Shown piece by piece: positions 18,600 through 28,884 of a stretch of DNA of 64,000 nt. The number at the start of each line of letters is the position of its first letter. Positions within the stretch are counted from its first letter, which is position 1. Source of the DNA: Sphingomonas rhizophila (lineage in GTDB: Bacteria > Pseudomonadota > Alphaproteobacteria > Sphingomonadales > Sphingomonadaceae); the NCBI RefSeq assembly GCF_014396585.1, contig NZ_CP060717.1, forward strand, positions 1,240,001 through 1,304,000, written 5' to 3'. The translations under genes and the position numbers were made by a program. The notes below the pieces were generated by a model that searched no databases, was not told the DNA's origin, and was given only the letters and a program-made list of their open reading frames with translations.

Positions 18600-19948
18600 A
18601 CCTCCTTCAGCGCGGCTTCCAGTGCGCCGATATCCTCGTCGCTGACGACCTCCGTCACGGCGACGACAAGTCCATTGGCGAGCGCATCAACGCCGGGATA
18701 GAGTCGGCCTAGCGAAACGCCGCCGAGCACGCCCTTTTCGACCATCGCATGGACGGCGGGCCGCGCTTCGACCGGCAGCTTCAGCGTGAATTCGTTGAAA
18801 AAGGCGTCATTGATGACCTCGACGCCCGGGATGGCCGCCAGCCGTCCGGCCACCTCGCACGCGCGCGCGTGATTTACTTGTGCAAGCTGGGTGAGGCCGC
18901 GTTCGCCGAGCAAGGTCATATGAACCGAGAAGGCCAGCGCGCACAGGCCGCTATTGGTGCAGATGTTCGACGTCGCCTTCTCACGGCGGATGTGCTGCTC
19001 GCGCGTCGACAGCGTGAGGACGAAGCCGCGCTTGCCCTCCGCATCGACCGTTTCACCGGCCAGGCGGCCCGGCATCTGGCGGACATGCTTTTCGCGGCAG
19101 GCGAAGAGGCCGACGTAGGGGCCGCCGAACTGCAGGCCGACGCCGATCGACTGGCCTTCGCCGACGACGATATCGGCGCCCATTTCGCCCGGCGCCTTGA
19201 TCAGGCCGAGCGCCACCGGTTCGGTCACCACCGCGACCAGCAACGCACCCTTGGCGTGCGCCGCCTCCGCGATCGGTGTCAGGTCGGTGATGCGTCCGAG
19301 GATGTCGGGATACTGGACGACGACACAGCTGGTGTCGGCATCAATGGCTGCAATCAGGGCTTCGGCATCGGTTGCGGCCTCGAGCACCGGGTTGCTGGTC
19401 GCCAGCGTGTCACCGGTGAATTTGGCCATCGTCCTGCACACCGATACATAGTGCGGGTGAAGGCCGTTCGACAGGATTGCCTTGGTCTTGCGGGTGATCC
19501 GACGCGCCATGCCGATGGCTTCCCAGCAAGCGGTCGATCCGTCGTACATCGACGCGTTGGCGACCTCGCAGCCAAGCAGGCGCGCGACCTGCGTCTGGAA
19601 CTCGAACAGGACCTGCAGCGTGCCCTGCGCAATTTCCGGCTGGTAAGGCGTGTAAGCGGTCAGGAATTCGCCGCGCTGGATGATGTGGTCGACGCTCGCC
19701 GGAACATGATGCTTGTATGCGCCGCAGCCGAGGAAGAAGGGCACTTCACCCGCGACCATGTTCTTGCTGGCCAGCGCGGACAGTTCTCGCTCCACCGCCA
19801 TCTCGCTGGCGTGCATCGGCAGGCCGTCGATCGGCCCGGCGAGCCGTGCCTCCTCCGGCACGTCCTTGAACAGTTCGTCGATCGAGGAGGCCCCGATCTT
19901 GGCGAGCATGGCGGAGCGATCGGCCTCGCTCAGCGGCAGGTAACGCAT
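18590..19948 (-). CDS. gcvPA: Glycine dehydrogenase (decarboxylating), subunit 1
   Basis: 452 residues beginning [19 protein letters not shown], the standard GcvPA N-terminus, with [18 protein letters not shown] and [17 protein letters not shown]. It pairs with subunit 2 to form the P-protein; this subunit lacks the PLP lysine. It starts one base after the stop of the methyltransferase gene, so it is translated from the same message as gcvT and gcvH. Length is usual for the split form. Confidence 0.96.
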   Translation of the reverse strand: MRYLPLSEADRSAMLAKIGASSIDELFKDVPEEARLAGPIDGLPMHASEMAVERELSALASKNMVAGEVPFFLGCGAYKHHVPASVDHIIQRGEFLTAYTPYQPEIAQGTLQVLFEFQTQVARLLGCEVANASMYDGSTACWEAIGMARRITRKTKAILSNGLHPHYVSVCRTMAKFTGDTLATSNPVLEAATDAEALIAAIDADTSCVVVQYPDILGRITDLTPIAEAAHAKGALLVAVVTEPVALGLIKAPGEMGADIVVGEGQSIGVGLQFGGPYVGLFACREKHVRQMPGRLAGETVDAEGKRGFVLTLSTREQHIRREKATSNICTNSGLCALAFSVHMTLLGERGLTQLAQVNHARACEVAGRLAAIPGVEVINDAFFNEFTLKLPVEARPAVHAMVEKGVLGGVSLGRLYPGVDALANGLVVAVTEVVSDEDIGALEAALKEVCQ

Positions 19949-19949
19949 C

Positions 19950-20711
19950 TTATGGCTTCCTCATGATGAAGCGGAGCCGGACATAGTCGGCGATGTTGGA
20001 ACCGACGCGGTCGGCGACCGCCTCGGCGATGGAAGGACGTTCGTCGAGCGGCACACCGGCGCGGTCGAGCCATCCGGCGCGGAAGGTGGTAACCCAGGCG
20101 GCAACGCCATGCTCGAGTGGCGTGGGCCGCTCGATCAGCCGGGCATCGACGTCGCGAAAGCCGGCGCCTTCGTAGACCTCGACGAATTCCTCGACCGTCG
20201 GATACCAGTTGGAGGCATAGCTGGGCGGGCCGAATCCGCGAGCGACCAGTTCGTCGTCCAGCGCCCGGCGAAGTGCGCCCAGGTTGCCGTCTCCCCCCAT
20301 CTCGCCGGCGAAACGACCGCCAGGCTTGAGCGCGAACCAAATGGCCCGGGCGGCGCGATGCTTGTCGAGCACCCAATGAAGCGTGGCGTTGGAGAAAGCT
20401 GCGTCGAACGCCTCGCTGAAGCGGAGGTCGGCGGCATCCATCAGCCGCGCGTCGAGGCCCTTGGCCCGGGCCGCGCCGATCATGCTGAGGCTGTTGTCGA
20501 TCCCGACGACGTCCGCTCCGGCTTCGCGGATCTTCAGCGTCAGCGTGCCGTCACCGCAGCCGATGTCGAGGATCTGCTCGCCCGGTTGCGGGTCGAGCAG
20601 TTCGAGCGCCGCCTGCCCAAGGGCCGGCACGAACCCGCCGACGCGGGCGTAATCGCCCGCATCCCACTGGGACGTCGAGGCGATGACGTCGCTCAGAGCG
20701 TCTTCACCCAC
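19950..20711 (-). CDS. Class I SAM-dependent methyltransferase, unknown substrate
   Basis: 253 residues with a Rossmann methyltransferase core: [15 protein letters not shown] (SAM loop), [11 protein letters not shown] (acidic residue for the ribose), and [11 protein letters not shown]. Resemblance is to trans-aconitate/malonyl-ACP-type methyltransferases, but no substrate can be read from sequence. It lies between gcvH and gcvPA, overlapping the first by 19 bases and ending one base before the second, so it must be co-expressed with glycine cleavage genes. An internal start is possible because the first ~10 residues lie over the gcvH end. Confidence 0.85.
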   Translation of the reverse strand: MGEDALSDVIASTSQWDAGDYARVGGFVPALGQAALELLDPQPGEQILDIGCGDGTLTLKIREAGADVVGIDNSLSMIGAARAKGLDARLMDAADLRFSEAFDAAFSNATLHWVLDKHRAARAIWFALKPGGRFAGEMGGDGNLGALRRALDDELVARGFGPPSYASNWYPTVEEFVEVYEGAGFRDVDARLIERPTPLEHGVAAWVTTFRAGWLDRAGVPLDERPSIAEAVADRVGSNIADYVRLRFIMRKP

Positions 20712-21064
20712 TCGCGATACGCGGCCTCGTCCATCAGGCCGTCGAGCTCCGACGGATCGGACAGCTTCAGCTTGAAGAACCAGCCTTCACCTTCCGGGTC
20801 GCGGTTGATGAGCGATGGGTCGTCGGCCAGCGCCGCATTGCCCTCGACCACCTCGCCCGCGACCGGCGCGTAGACGTCGCTCGCTGCCTTGACCGACTCG
20901 ACCACCGCCGCGTCGTCGCCCTTGTTGAGGCTGCGTCCGGCATCCGGCACCTCGGCGAAGACGATGTCGCCAAGCGCATGCTGGGCATGGTCCGAAATAC
21001 CGACTGTGGCGACGTCGCCGTCGACCCGGAGCCATTCATGTTCACGCGTGAAATAGAGGGTCAT
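20693..21064 (-). CDS. gcvH: Glycine cleavage system H protein
   Basis: 123 residues starting [22 protein letters not shown], with the lipoyl-lysine motif [14 protein letters not shown]. The lipoylated lysine shuttles the aminomethyl group between P, T and L proteins. Lipoate is attached by LipB/LipA-type enzymes; lipB is present at 55928. It begins five bases after the gcvT stop. No L-protein gene is in the window. Confidence 0.97.
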   Translation of the reverse strand: MTLYFTREHEWLRVDGDVATVGISDHAQHALGDIVFAEVPDAGRSLNKGDDAAVVESVKAASDVYAPVAGEVVEGNAALADDPSLINRDPEGEGWFFKLKLSDPSELDGLMDEAAYREWVKTL

Positions 21065-21069
21065 GAGAT

Positions 21070-22191
21070 TCAGGCTCCCTGTTTGCGATGGTAGCGATGG
21101 GGGACGAACGGCATCGGCGTGATCGTGGCTTCGAACAACTTGCCGCGCTGTTCCAGCTTCAGGGCCGTGCCCGCCTCGGCCAGCGCCTTGGCAACATACC
21201 CCATGGCGATCGGGCGACCGAGCGACGGCGAGTGACCGCCGGAGGTAATCCGGCCGACCTCATTGCCTTCGCCATCGAGGATGAGGGCGCCTTCACGGAC
21301 CGGCTGGCGGCCTTCGACGAAAAGGCCGACGCGCTTCTGTACTGGTCCGTCGGCGATCTCGCTCAGGATCCGAGCAGCGCCCGGAAAGGCCTCTTCGACC
21401 CGACGGCGCTTGCCGATCGAAAAGCCGAGGTCGGCCATGATCGGGGTCGTATTCGTGTCGAGGTCGTGCCCGTAGAGCGGGAGCCCCGCCTCCAGGCGAA
21501 GCGAGTCGCGCGCGCCAAGACCGATGGGCCGGGCCCGCTCATCGGCCAGAATCGCATCGGCGACGCGCGCAACGGCATTCGCGGCAACCGAAATCTCGAA
21601 CCCATCTTCCCCGGTGTATCCCGACCGGCTGATCCACGCGGGGGTATCGGCGATGCGGAAACCTTCACCCTGCATGAAGCTCAATTCGGAAACGCCGGGC
21701 GCGATCGCATCGAGCACGTCGACGGCCTTGGGACCCTGGAGCGCGAGCAGCGCCTGTTCCTTCATATGGTCCATGACGATGTCGCGCGGCAGGCGCTTCT
21801 GGAACACCTCGATGTCCCCGGCCTTGGTCGCGCCGTTCACGACGACATAGAAATGATCGCCACGGCGGGTAGCCATCAGATCGTCGATGATCCCGCCGTT
21901 GTCGTCGAGCAGTTGCGAATAGCGCAGTCGGCCGTCCTTGAGCAGCATCAACTCACCGGGCAGCAGGGTTTCCAGGGCGCGATCGACATTCGGCCCGGTG
22001 AAAATCAGCTGGCCCATGTGACTGACGTCGAACAGGCCGGCGTTCTCGCGAGTCCACAGATGCTCGGCCATGATGCCGTCGGCGTACTGCACCGGCATCT
22101 CATAACCCGCAAAGGGCACCATCCGGCCGCCACGATCGCGGTGCCACTGGTCGAGCGGCAGCTTGGCTACGGTCTGTTGTTCGTCTTCCAT
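21070..22191 (-). CDS. gcvT: Glycine cleavage system aminomethyltransferase (T protein)
   Basis: 373 residues. Motifs include [13 protein letters not shown] near the start, [12 protein letters not shown], the substrate site [14 protein letters not shown] and [13 protein letters not shown] near the C-terminus. It releases ammonia and makes 5,10-methylene-tetrahydrofolate from the aminomethyl-lipoyl group. ATG at 22191 ([17 protein letters not shown]) is preferred over an upstream ATG at 22224 that would run towards the riboswitch. It is first in the operon and lies directly behind a glycine riboswitch. Confidence 0.96.
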   Translation of the reverse strand: MEDEQQTVAKLPLDQWHRDRGGRMVPFAGYEMPVQYADGIMAEHLWTRENAGLFDVSHMGQLIFTGPNVDRALETLLPGELMLLKDGRLRYSQLLDDNGGIIDDLMATRRGDHFYVVVNGATKAGDIEVFQKRLPRDIVMDHMKEQALLALQGPKAVDVLDAIAPGVSELSFMQGEGFRIADTPAWISRSGYTGEDGFEISVAANAVARVADAILADERARPIGLGARDSLRLEAGLPLYGHDLDTNTTPIMADLGFSIGKRRRVEEAFPGAARILSEIADGPVQKRVGLFVEGRQPVREGALILDGEGNEVGRITSGGHSPSLGRPIAMGYVAKALAEAGTALKLEQRGKLFEATITPMPFVPHRYHRKQGA

Positions 22192-22246
22192 TCGCGCATC
22201 GCCTGGTCCGGCGCGACGGCACATCGGCCGGCGCGCGTTTCAAATC

Positions 22247-22445
22247 GGACCCCCTCTGTCGCGGCGACCTGAGAGCTTTCACGGCCTTCGACAGCCGCTT
22301 ACCCCTTCGGTGGTCCATGGGCGAGAAACCCAAGGACGCTTTCCAGAGCGTCAGGCGCGCGCGGTCCTGCCTGCCTGAGAGATTCCGGGGCGGTTGCTCC
22401 TTCGGCGGTCCGGCCCTTGCGGTCCGGACACTCTCCCGCGCGTCC
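22247..22445 (-). promoter_or_regulatory. Tandem glycine riboswitch in the gcvT leader
   Basis: On the minus strand the leader shows both glycine aptamers. Aptamer 1: GCGGGAGAG, GCCGAAGGAGCAACC (22392-22406), TCTCTCAGGCA (~22373-22383) and GACGCTCTGGA (22342-22352). Aptamer 2: CACCGAAGGGGTAAGC (22297-22312), AGCTCTCAGGT (22267-22277) and GACAGAGGGG (22251-22260). These conserved blocks and their order are diagnostic. Glycine binding normally turns on the glycine cleavage genes. The expression platform must lie in the ~55 bases before gcvT. This explains the 347-base interval 22192-22537 without a coding gene. Confidence 0.95.
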
Positions 22446-22537
22446 TCCCGGCCTTGCCCAAGGGCGCCGCCGGTGACGGGGCAAGCCTTGGCGGCGCGGC
22501 GCTGAGGAGTCAACGCTGCACCGTGCGAGCCGGGCGC

Positions 22538-23170
22538 CTAGCGCGTCGCGTTGTAGCGAAGCTGCTCCTGGGTGAGCTGGAAACCGATCAGATGCTCGAA
22601 CGTCGCGCGGGCAACGGCGGCGCGCGTGGCGGGGTCGGTCATCGGGTCGACCGCCGCGTCGACCTCGCCGGCCTTACGCGGGCGGGTCAGCTTCTGGCGG
22701 ATATCTTCCGGAAGCGTGACCGCCGCGCGCGATACTCGGATCGCCGCCTGTCCCTGCGCGCGAGCGCGCTGGCTGCCGGCCGGGAAGGTCAGGTTGACGG
22801 TGCCGATGCGCTTGGCGACGACCTGCGTGCCGCCCTGCATCGCGACGTCGAAATACTGAAGCGCAACGGTCCGTGCGGGCCCGGCATCCCGACGCGTCGC
22901 AACAACGTCGAACGTCGCGTTTGACAGAATCTGGCTGGACGCATCATCGCAGGTCGCGCGGACATTCGTGATCGTCGCCACCACGTCGATCGCGGCCGCG
23001 TCAGCCCGGCCCTGGGGATCGAACAAGGTCACATCGTTGGTCGCCGCGGGCACCGCAACCTGCGGGCAAACCGAGCGAGTAATGTAGACGCCGCCGTCTT
23101 CGATCCGCTTTTCACCACAGGCGGCGGTGGCGAGGACGAGGCCGACGAGAACGAAGCTGCGAACTTTCAC
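22538..23170 (-). CDS. Lipoprotein of unknown function
   Basis: 210 residues. GTG at 23170 gives [22 protein letters not shown], a lipoprotein signal with lipobox LATAAC, preceded by AAGGGA. The mature part has a beta-rich middle ([14 protein letters not shown]) and ends [18 protein letters not shown] recognise no named family; similar lipoproteins occur in sphingomonads. The frame is open for 129 more bases upstream, but that part has no signal-like features. It stands alone between the glycine riboswitch and ispH, divergent from ispH. Confidence 0.75.
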   Translation of the reverse strand: MKVRSFVLVGLVLATAACGEKRIEDGGVYITRSVCPQVAVPAATNDVTLFDPQGRADAAAIDVVATITNVRATCDDASSQILSNATFDVVATRRDAGPARTVALQYFDVAMQGGTQVVAKRIGTVNLTFPAGSQRARAQGQAAIRVSRAAVTLPEDIRQKLTRPRKAGEVDAAVDPMTDPATRAAVARATFEHLIGFQLTQEQLRYNATR

Positions 23171-23280
23171 TAGGGGATTTCCCTTCCAACGGCGGCGGTG
23201 CGCACGAACTGATTGAATTCGGCGCCATCCATAGGAAGCGCCTTGGCTGGCTGCAAGCAATCGCTTACATCGCGCCCGAC

Positions 23281-24228
23281 ATGGCTCTCCCCAAACCACG
23301 CCTCGACCTGATCATTGCCGCGCCGCGCGGATTCTGTGCCGGCGTCGACCGCGCTATCCAGATCGTCGAACTGGCGATCGATCGCTTCGGACCGCCGGTC
23401 TACGTTCGCCACGAAATCGTCCACAACCGCTTCGTCGTCGACCGGCTGCGCGGCATGGGCGCGGTGTTCGTCGAGGAACTGGACCAGGTGCCGGATGGCC
23501 GACCGGTCGTATTTTCCGCGCATGGCGTTCCCAAGGTGGTGCCCGCCGCAGCCGAAGCACGAGGCCTTGAATATGTCGATGCGACCTGCCCGCTGGTGTC
23601 GAAAGTTCATCGCCAGGCGCAGCGGTTGATCGAAGCGGGGCGCCAGATCCTGTTCATCGGCCATGCCGGGCATCCGGAGGTCATCGGCACCTTCGGGCAG
23701 GTCCCGGAAGGCTCAATGACGCTCGTCGAGACCGTCGAGGACGCGCGAACGGTGGCGATCGACGACCCGTCCAACCTCGCGTTCCTGACGCAGACGACCC
23801 TGTCCGTCGACGACACGGCGGAGATCATCGCGACGCTTCAGGATCGCTTCCCGGCGATCCGCGCGCCCAAGGGCGAGGACATTTGCTACGCGACCACCAA
23901 CCGGCAGGCAGCGGTAAAGACCATCGCGCCGCAGTGCGACAAGATGCTGGTCATCGGTGCGCCCAACAGTAGCAATTCGCTGCGACTGGTCGAGGCGGCC
24001 GAGCGCATGGGGGTTCCGGCACGGCTCGTGCAGCGCGGGACCGAGGTCGATTGGGAGTGGCTGGGTACGCCGAGGGTCCTCGGCCTGACCGCGGGCGCGT
24101 CGGCACCGGAAATACTTGTCCGCGAGCTGGTCGACACGCTCGCCGAACGGTTCGAGATCGTCGAGCGCGAGGCGGAGCACGTCCCGGAGAACCTGACGTT
24201 CAAGCTGCCGCGAGCGCTCGTTGCCTGA
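23281..24228 (+). CDS. ispH: 4-hydroxy-3-methylbut-2-enyl diphosphate reductase
   Basis: 315 residues with the three cluster cysteines in [20 protein letters not shown] and [11 protein letters not shown], and the active-site VRHEIVHNR and FSAHGV motifs. It is the last enzyme of the non-mevalonate isoprenoid pathway, making IPP and DMAPP with a 4Fe-4S cluster. The ATG at 23281 matches the family start. The rnhA gene starts inside its last codons. Confidence 0.97.
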   Translation: MALPKPRLDLIIAAPRGFCAGVDRAIQIVELAIDRFGPPVYVRHEIVHNRFVVDRLRGMGAVFVEELDQVPDGRPVVFSAHGVPKVVPAAAEARGLEYVDATCPLVSKVHRQAQRLIEAGRQILFIGHAGHPEVIGTFGQVPEGSMTLVETVEDARTVAIDDPSNLAFLTQTTLSVDDTAEIIATLQDRFPAIRAPKGEDICYATTNRQAAVKTIAPQCDKMLVIGAPNSSNSLRLVEAAERMGVPARLVQRGTEVDWEWLGTPRVLGLTAGASAPEILVRELVDTLAERFEIVEREAEHVPENLTFKLPRALVA

Positions 24229-24676
24229 GCCCAAGGCCGAATTGCCCACGGTCGAAATCTTCACCGACGGCGCCTGCAAGGGCAACCCCGGTCCCGGCGG
24301 CTGGGCGGCCTTGCTGCGTTCGGGCAACCGCGAGCAGGAAATCTCGGGCGGCGAGACGCCGACCACCAACAATCGAATGGAATTGATGGCAGCGATCGAA
24401 GGGCTGCGCGCGCTGAAGAAGCCGTGCCGCGTGGCCCTAACGACCGACAGTGCCTACGTCCGCGACGGAATTACGAAGTGGATCCATGGCTGGCGCCGCA
24501 ACGGCTGGCGGACGGCCGACAAGAAGCCTGTGAAGAACGCCGACCTGTGGCAGTCGCTTCTGGAAGCGGTCGAGCCGCACCGGGTCGAATGGCATTGGGT
24601 CAAGGCCCATGACGGCCATCCCGAGAACGAGCGGGTCGATGCGCTCGCCTGCCTTGAGGCGAGCAAGCGGCGTTAG
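24221..24676 (+). CDS. rnhA: Ribonuclease HI
   Basis: 151 residues with the RNase H core: [17 protein letters not shown] (first catalytic aspartate), [26 protein letters not shown] and [17 protein letters not shown]. It removes RNA from RNA-DNA hybrids. The frame starts with TTG at 24221, overlapping ispH by eight bases; a TTG 21 bases later is an alternative. No ATG is available near the N-terminus. Its last four bases overlap the opposing FAD oxidoreductase gene. Confidence 0.93.
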   Translation: MPEPKAELPTVEIFTDGACKGNPGPGGWAALLRSGNREQEISGGETPTTNNRMELMAAIEGLRALKKPCRVALTTDSAYVRDGITKWIHGWRRNGWRTADKKPVKNADLWQSLLEAVEPHRVEWHWVKAHDGHPENERVDALACLEASKRR

Positions 24677-25795
24677 CGCAGCGATCGCGGCGCGAAGTCG
24701 GCCGCGTTGATTCCCTCGAGCTCCCTACCCAGCGGCTGGCCGAGTATCAGCCGAGCGCAGAGAAGTGAGGCCGCCGGCGCGGTCTGGATGCCCATTCCGC
24801 CCTGCCCGACGCACCAGAAGAACGTCGGCTCGTCGGGATCGAATCCGAATTTCATTCGGCCGTCCGGCGCGAACGTTCGCAGTCCCGCCCATTTCCGCTC
24901 GACGGCTTCGACCGGCCAGTCGACCGCACGCTCGAACCGGTCGATCGCGGTCGCGACATCGATTTCCTCAGGTGCCGCGTCGCAGGGATCGACCGGCGTC
25001 TCGTCAAGCGGGCAGACCCAGACGCTGCGGTCGCCTTCCCCTTTGAAATAGAAGCTTTCGTGCGAGTCGGTGACGAAAGGAACGTCGCGGAGCCCGCCCC
25101 GCCCCACCCGCAGTTGCACGACCGTCCGGCGCTTCGGTTGCAAGCCCAGCGGTGCCACTCCGGCTCGCCGGGCGACGTCATCGCCCCAGGCGCCGGCGGC
25201 GTTGACGATCACCTTGGCGTCAATCCGCCCCGAGCTTGTTTCAACAGCCCAACCCCGGGAAGCTTCGTGGCACCGAGGAAGCCTGAGTCCGTCCGGACAG
25301 TGCCTCCCCTCGCCGGAAGGCGGCCAGGCAGGCCGCGTGGAAGGCCGCTACCTCGATGTCGGCGCAGCTTCGTTCGAACCAGGCGCCGGTCCACTGTTCG
25401 CGAAGTCCGTCGATCTTCCCGTCGAGTTCCGTCCGGTCGAGACGCTTGGGGCGGTCGTCACCGCTCAAGTCTCCGATTTCCTCGAAATTGTCCATGCCCG
25501 CGCTGGTCAGGTGAAGCGCGCCGCGCGGGCGGAGCAAGGGAACATCGCTCCCCGGCCATCGCGCGTCGAACATCGGCTTCGACAACAGGCTGAGGCGGCG
25601 TTCGGGCGTGTCACCGCCCAGGCTGGCTTGCCAGAATGCCGCCGATCGCCCCGTCGCGTGGCGGCCGCACAAATCTTCCGCTTCGATGATCAGGACGGAT
25701 CGCTCGCCCGCCAGCAGGGCGCCCAAACTCGCGCCCGCGATCCCGCCGCCGATAATCAGGACGTCAAGGGAATCCGAAGCGTTGGCGATGCTCAT
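24673..25795 (-). CDS. FAD-dependent amino-acid oxidase-like protein (DAO family), two frameshifts
   Basis: 374 residues when both breaks are repaired. The N-terminus has the FAD-binding [18 protein letters not shown], and the C-terminal half has [26 protein letters not shown] and [14 protein letters not shown], all typical of D-amino-acid dehydrogenase/sarcosine oxidase relatives. The frame is lost at two C runs, 25306-25309 and 25253-25256; adding one base at each gives a continuous [21 protein letters not shown] then [16 protein letters not shown]. Substrate unknown. Divergent from cpaA. Confidence 0.85.
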
Positions 25796-25844
25796 CGCGG
25801 GTTGGTTACGGTTTGATAAGCAGCCTCGTCTAGGTCTCAACGTC

Positions 25845-26345
25845 ATGACCAACGACCTGTTTACCGAATTGCTGCTGATCACACTGGCCCTGATGTTGCT
25901 CGCGGCGGCCGTATGGGACCTGCGCACGCGGACCATCCCCGACCCCCTCAACATCGCCATCGCGTTGCTGGCGCCGGTCTTCTGGTGGTCGGCGGGGATC
26001 GAGTTGTGGCCCGACGTCGCGCTTCGCATTGCCGCGGCGCTCGCCATCTTCCTGGTCTTCTACGGCCTTTTCTGCCTCGGCGGGATGGGCGGCGGCGACG
26101 TCAAGATGGTCGGCGCGGTCGCGCTGTGGTTCGGCTGGAAGACGACGATCACTTTCTTCGTGCTGACGACGTTGGCCGGCGGCGTGGTTAGCCTCGCCAC
26201 CTACATTCACCACAAGTCACGTGGGTCGAAAGCGCCCGCCGGTGCCGAATCCGAGGAACGTCCGGAGGTGCCGTACGGCGTCGCCATCGCGTTCGCCGGA
26301 CTTTGGTTACTCGCCCAACGCTTTCTTAACCATTTTGCCGGATGA
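25845..26345 (+). CDS. cpaA: Prepilin peptidase CpaA/TadV
   Basis: 166 residues with several membrane segments and both aspartates of the GxGD protease type: DLRTRTIPDPLN and GMGGGDVKMVGAV. It cleaves the leader of Flp-type pilins at the inner membrane. ATG at 25845 starts MTNDLFTELLLITLAL; the frame is open upstream but lies over the opposing oxidase gene. It heads the tad/cpa gene set. No Flp pilin gene is seen upstream. Confidence 0.93.
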   Translation: MTNDLFTELLLITLALMLLAAAVWDLRTRTIPDPLNIAIALLAPVFWWSAGIELWPDVALRIAAALAIFLVFYGLFCLGGMGGGDVKMVGAVALWFGWKTTITFFVLTTLAGGVVSLATYIHHKSRGSKAPAGAESEERPEVPYGVAIAFAGLWLLAQRFLNHFAG

Positions 26346-26389
26346 ACGGGCAGGATTGAACAGGACCCTTGAGGGGAGGCGTACTCGCC

Positions 26390-27411
26390 ATGGACGTTAA
26401 GAAGGTTGCGCTGCTCGTAGGAGCGCTGGTCATCGCGGTGGTTACCGCTGTCATGGCCAAGAACATGTTCTCGGGGGCTGGCGCCCAACAGGCCGCCGCT
26501 GCTCCCGCGGTGCCGATGGGTCCGAAGGTGCTGGTGGCTCGCAAGGCCCTGCCCGTCGGCACGATCATCGACGCCGAGAGCCTCGCCTACCAGGCATGGC
26601 CCAAGGAACTCGTCCAGAACGCCTATTACGCGGAAGGCTCGCCCGACGGCGACGTCCAGAAGCTGATCGGCACGGTGGTCCGCAATCCGATCACCGCGGG
26701 CCAGCCGCTGACCCGCGGTTCGCTGGTCGGTCCGAACGACCGTGGCTTCCTCGCCGCGGCGCTTGGCCCGGGCATGCGCGCCGTCACCGTCCCCGTGACC
26801 AAGGCCAGCGGCGTCGCCGGCTTCGTCTTCCCGGGCGATCGGGTCGACCTGGTGCTGACCCAGCAAGTCATCGGTGGTGGCGAAGGCCAGCCGCTGAAGG
26901 TGTCCGAAACCATCGTCCGCAACCTCCGCGTCCTCGCCACCGATCAGCGCATCGACGGCAAGTCGGAAGACGGCAAGATGGAAGCCAAATATTCGGAGAA
27001 CGTCACGCTCGAGGCGACCCCCCGCATCGCGGAAAAGATCGCCGTCGCCCAGTCGATGGGTTCGCTGTCGCTGTCGCTCCGCTCGATCGCCGACAATGCG
27101 TCGGAGCTGGAGCGAGCGGTTGCCGCCGGTGAAGTGAAGGTCCCGGCCGGCACCAACCCGGTCGACGAACGCCGGATGCTGTTGGCCGTCGCCAACCGTC
27201 CGAACGACTCCAACACCACGTTCACCACCGGTGGCGATGTCTCGCGCTTCCAGCGCCGCAGCGTCCCCGCGACGCCGGGCTCGGGCTTCGCCGCCGCTGC
27301 CGCCGCCCGCGCTTCGGCTCCGTCCGGCAACGCCGCCCGGTCTACACCGGTCCGGTCGTCCGCGTGGCTCGTGGCAATACCGTTTCGCTCGTTCCCGTGG
27401 GAGCCCGCTAA
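26390..27411 (+). CDS. cpaB: Flp pilus assembly protein CpaB/RcpC, one frameshift
   Basis: 340 residues when repaired. A single N-terminal membrane segment (VALLVGALVIAVVTAVMA) is followed by the SAF domain (KVLVARKALPVGTIIDAESL) and the CpaB core (VTVPVTKASGVAGFVFPGDRVDL). It is a periplasmic assembly factor of the Tad secretin. At 27336-27340 one G or C is missing; adding it gives VYTGPVVRVARGNTVSLVPVG and a TAA at 27409-27411, one base before the cpaC ATG. Without repair the gene would appear fused to cpaC. Confidence 0.93.
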
Positions 27412-27412
27412 G

Positions 27413-28855
27413 ATGAACCGCATCACGACCCGCCGCCGCGCGTACCTGGGCACTGCCCTCGCCGCGCTGGCTCTCACCGCCGGCAGCCTGACCGTTGCCA
27501 CCCCCGCCGTTGCCGCGTCTTCGGCGCGCCCGTCGGAAACGCTCAACCTGTCGCAGAACACCGGAACGCTGGTGCGCCTGTCCTCGCCGATGACGGACGT
27601 GTTCGTCGCCAACGAGAACATCGCCGACGTCCAGGTCCGTTCGTCGACCCAGCTCTACGTGTTCGGCAAGTCGGCTGGCGAGACGACCGTCTATGCCACG
27701 GACAAGGCGGGCCGCGTAGTCTACGCCGCCAACGTCCGCGTCGGCACCGGCGTCGGCTCGGTCGGTGAGATGCTGCGCCTGGCGATGCCGGAAGCGAACA
27801 TCCAGGCCACCCCGATGAACAACCTCGTCCTCCTGACGGGCACGGTTGCTTCGCCGGACGACGTTTCGGAAGCCCAGCGCCTGGTGCAGGCTTATGTCGG
27901 CGAAGGCACGCAAGTGGTCAGCCGCCTGCGCTCGGCCACCCCGCTGCAGGTTACGCTGAAGGTCCGCATCGCCGAGGTGAACCGCTCGCTGCTCAAGCAG
28001 ATCGGCGTCAACCTTTTGAATTCCACCAACGGCTCGAACATCCAGTTTGGTGTCGCCCAGGGGTCGGGCATCAGCCTTCCGCCGGTCGACTGCGCCGAGG
28101 ACTGCGCCCCGTCACGTGTGATCCGCAGCCCGATTGGAAGCACCATTTCGATCGCCGGCCGTTTGTTCGGCGCCGACATCCTGTCGTCGCTCGATCTCGC
28201 CCAGCGCGACGGCCTGGTGACGACGCTGGCCGAACCGAACCTGACCGCATTGTCGGGCGAAACCGCCAGCTTCCTCGCCGGTGGTGAATTCCCGATCCCG
28301 ATCTCGCAGGATCTCGGGTCGGTCACCATCGAGTACAAGCAATATGGTGTTGGCCTCGCCTTCACGCCGATCGTTCTGGCCGATGGCCGCATCTCGATGC
28401 GCGTCCGCCCGGAGGTCAGCGAGTTGTCGAGCGAAGGATCGCTGAAGCTGAACGGCTTCGACGTCCCGGCGCTGACCACGCGCCGTGCGGAAACGACGGT
28501 CGAGCTCGGCTCGGGCCAGAGCTTCATGATCGCCGGCCTGCTGCGGAACGCCAACACCAACAGCATCGACAAGGCACCGTTCCTCGGCGACCTGCCGATC
28601 CTCGGCGCGCTGTTCCGCTCGACCAGCTATCGCCGGGCGGAAACCGAACTGGTGATCATCGTCACACCGTACCTAGTGAAGCCGGTCTCGCACCAGCTCG
28701 CCACCCCGGCCGACGGTTATCGCTCCCCGACGTTCCCGAGCATGGTCGGCGAAGGCAAGACCTTCACCGGTACGTCGGGTCCGCGCGGCGTCGTTCCCCA
28801 GGCGGTCGCGACCAAGCCGGTCGCTGCGGCTGCCGCTCCGGGGTTCAAGCTGTGA
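27413..28855 (+). CDS. cpaC: Tad secretin CpaC/RcpA
   Basis: 480 residues: a signal peptide (RRRAYLGTALAALALTAG), an N-terminal pilus-assembly domain, a BON-like part (MLRLAMPEANIQATPMNNLV) and the C-terminal secretin domain with LAEPNLTALSGETASFLAGGE and LVIIVTPYLVKP. It forms the outer-membrane channel of the Tad apparatus. ATG at 27413 lies one base after the repaired cpaB stop. The tail (APGFKL) is ordinary low-complexity sequence. Confidence 0.95.
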   Translation: MNRITTRRRAYLGTALAALALTAGSLTVATPAVAASSARPSETLNLSQNTGTLVRLSSPMTDVFVANENIADVQVRSSTQLYVFGKSAGETTVYATDKAGRVVYAANVRVGTGVGSVGEMLRLAMPEANIQATPMNNLVLLTGTVASPDDVSEAQRLVQAYVGEGTQVVSRLRSATPLQVTLKVRIAEVNRSLLKQIGVNLLNSTNGSNIQFGVAQGSGISLPPVDCAEDCAPSRVIRSPIGSTISIAGRLFGADILSSLDLAQRDGLVTTLAEPNLTALSGETASFLAGGEFPIPISQDLGSVTIEYKQYGVGLAFTPIVLADGRISMRVRPEVSELSSEGSLKLNGFDVPALTTRRAETTVELGSGQSFMIAGLLRNANTNSIDKAPFLGDLPILGALFRSTSYRRAETELVIIVTPYLVKPVSHQLATPADGYRSPTFPSMVGEGKTFTGTSGPRGVVPQAVATKPVAAAAAPGFKL

Positions 28856-28884
28856 TCGCCCGCGCCCAAGGAAAGGATGCTCCG

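Noticed and set aside
18749-19966. Open frame of about 405 codons opposite gcvPA
   Set aside because: Antisense of a well-conserved enzyme gene; composition only.
22100-22513. Small open frame across the gcvT leader
   Set aside because: It lies over the glycine riboswitch, whose conserved blocks explain the sequence.
24673-25795. FAD oxidase as a true pseudogene
   Set aside because: Both breaks are at C runs, match the window-wide error pattern, and both halves are intact and conserved.
26207-27913. Long open frame antisense to cpaB and cpaC (about 568 codons)
   Set aside because: It mirrors two clear tad genes, is rich in Arg/Asp/Gly as expected for antisense of GC-rich coding DNA, and has no recognisable domain.
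26369-28855. A fused cpaB-cpaC protein
   Set aside because: The fusion exists only because a base is missing near 27338; the repaired frame gives a normal CpaB stop one base before the cpaC start and signal peptide.
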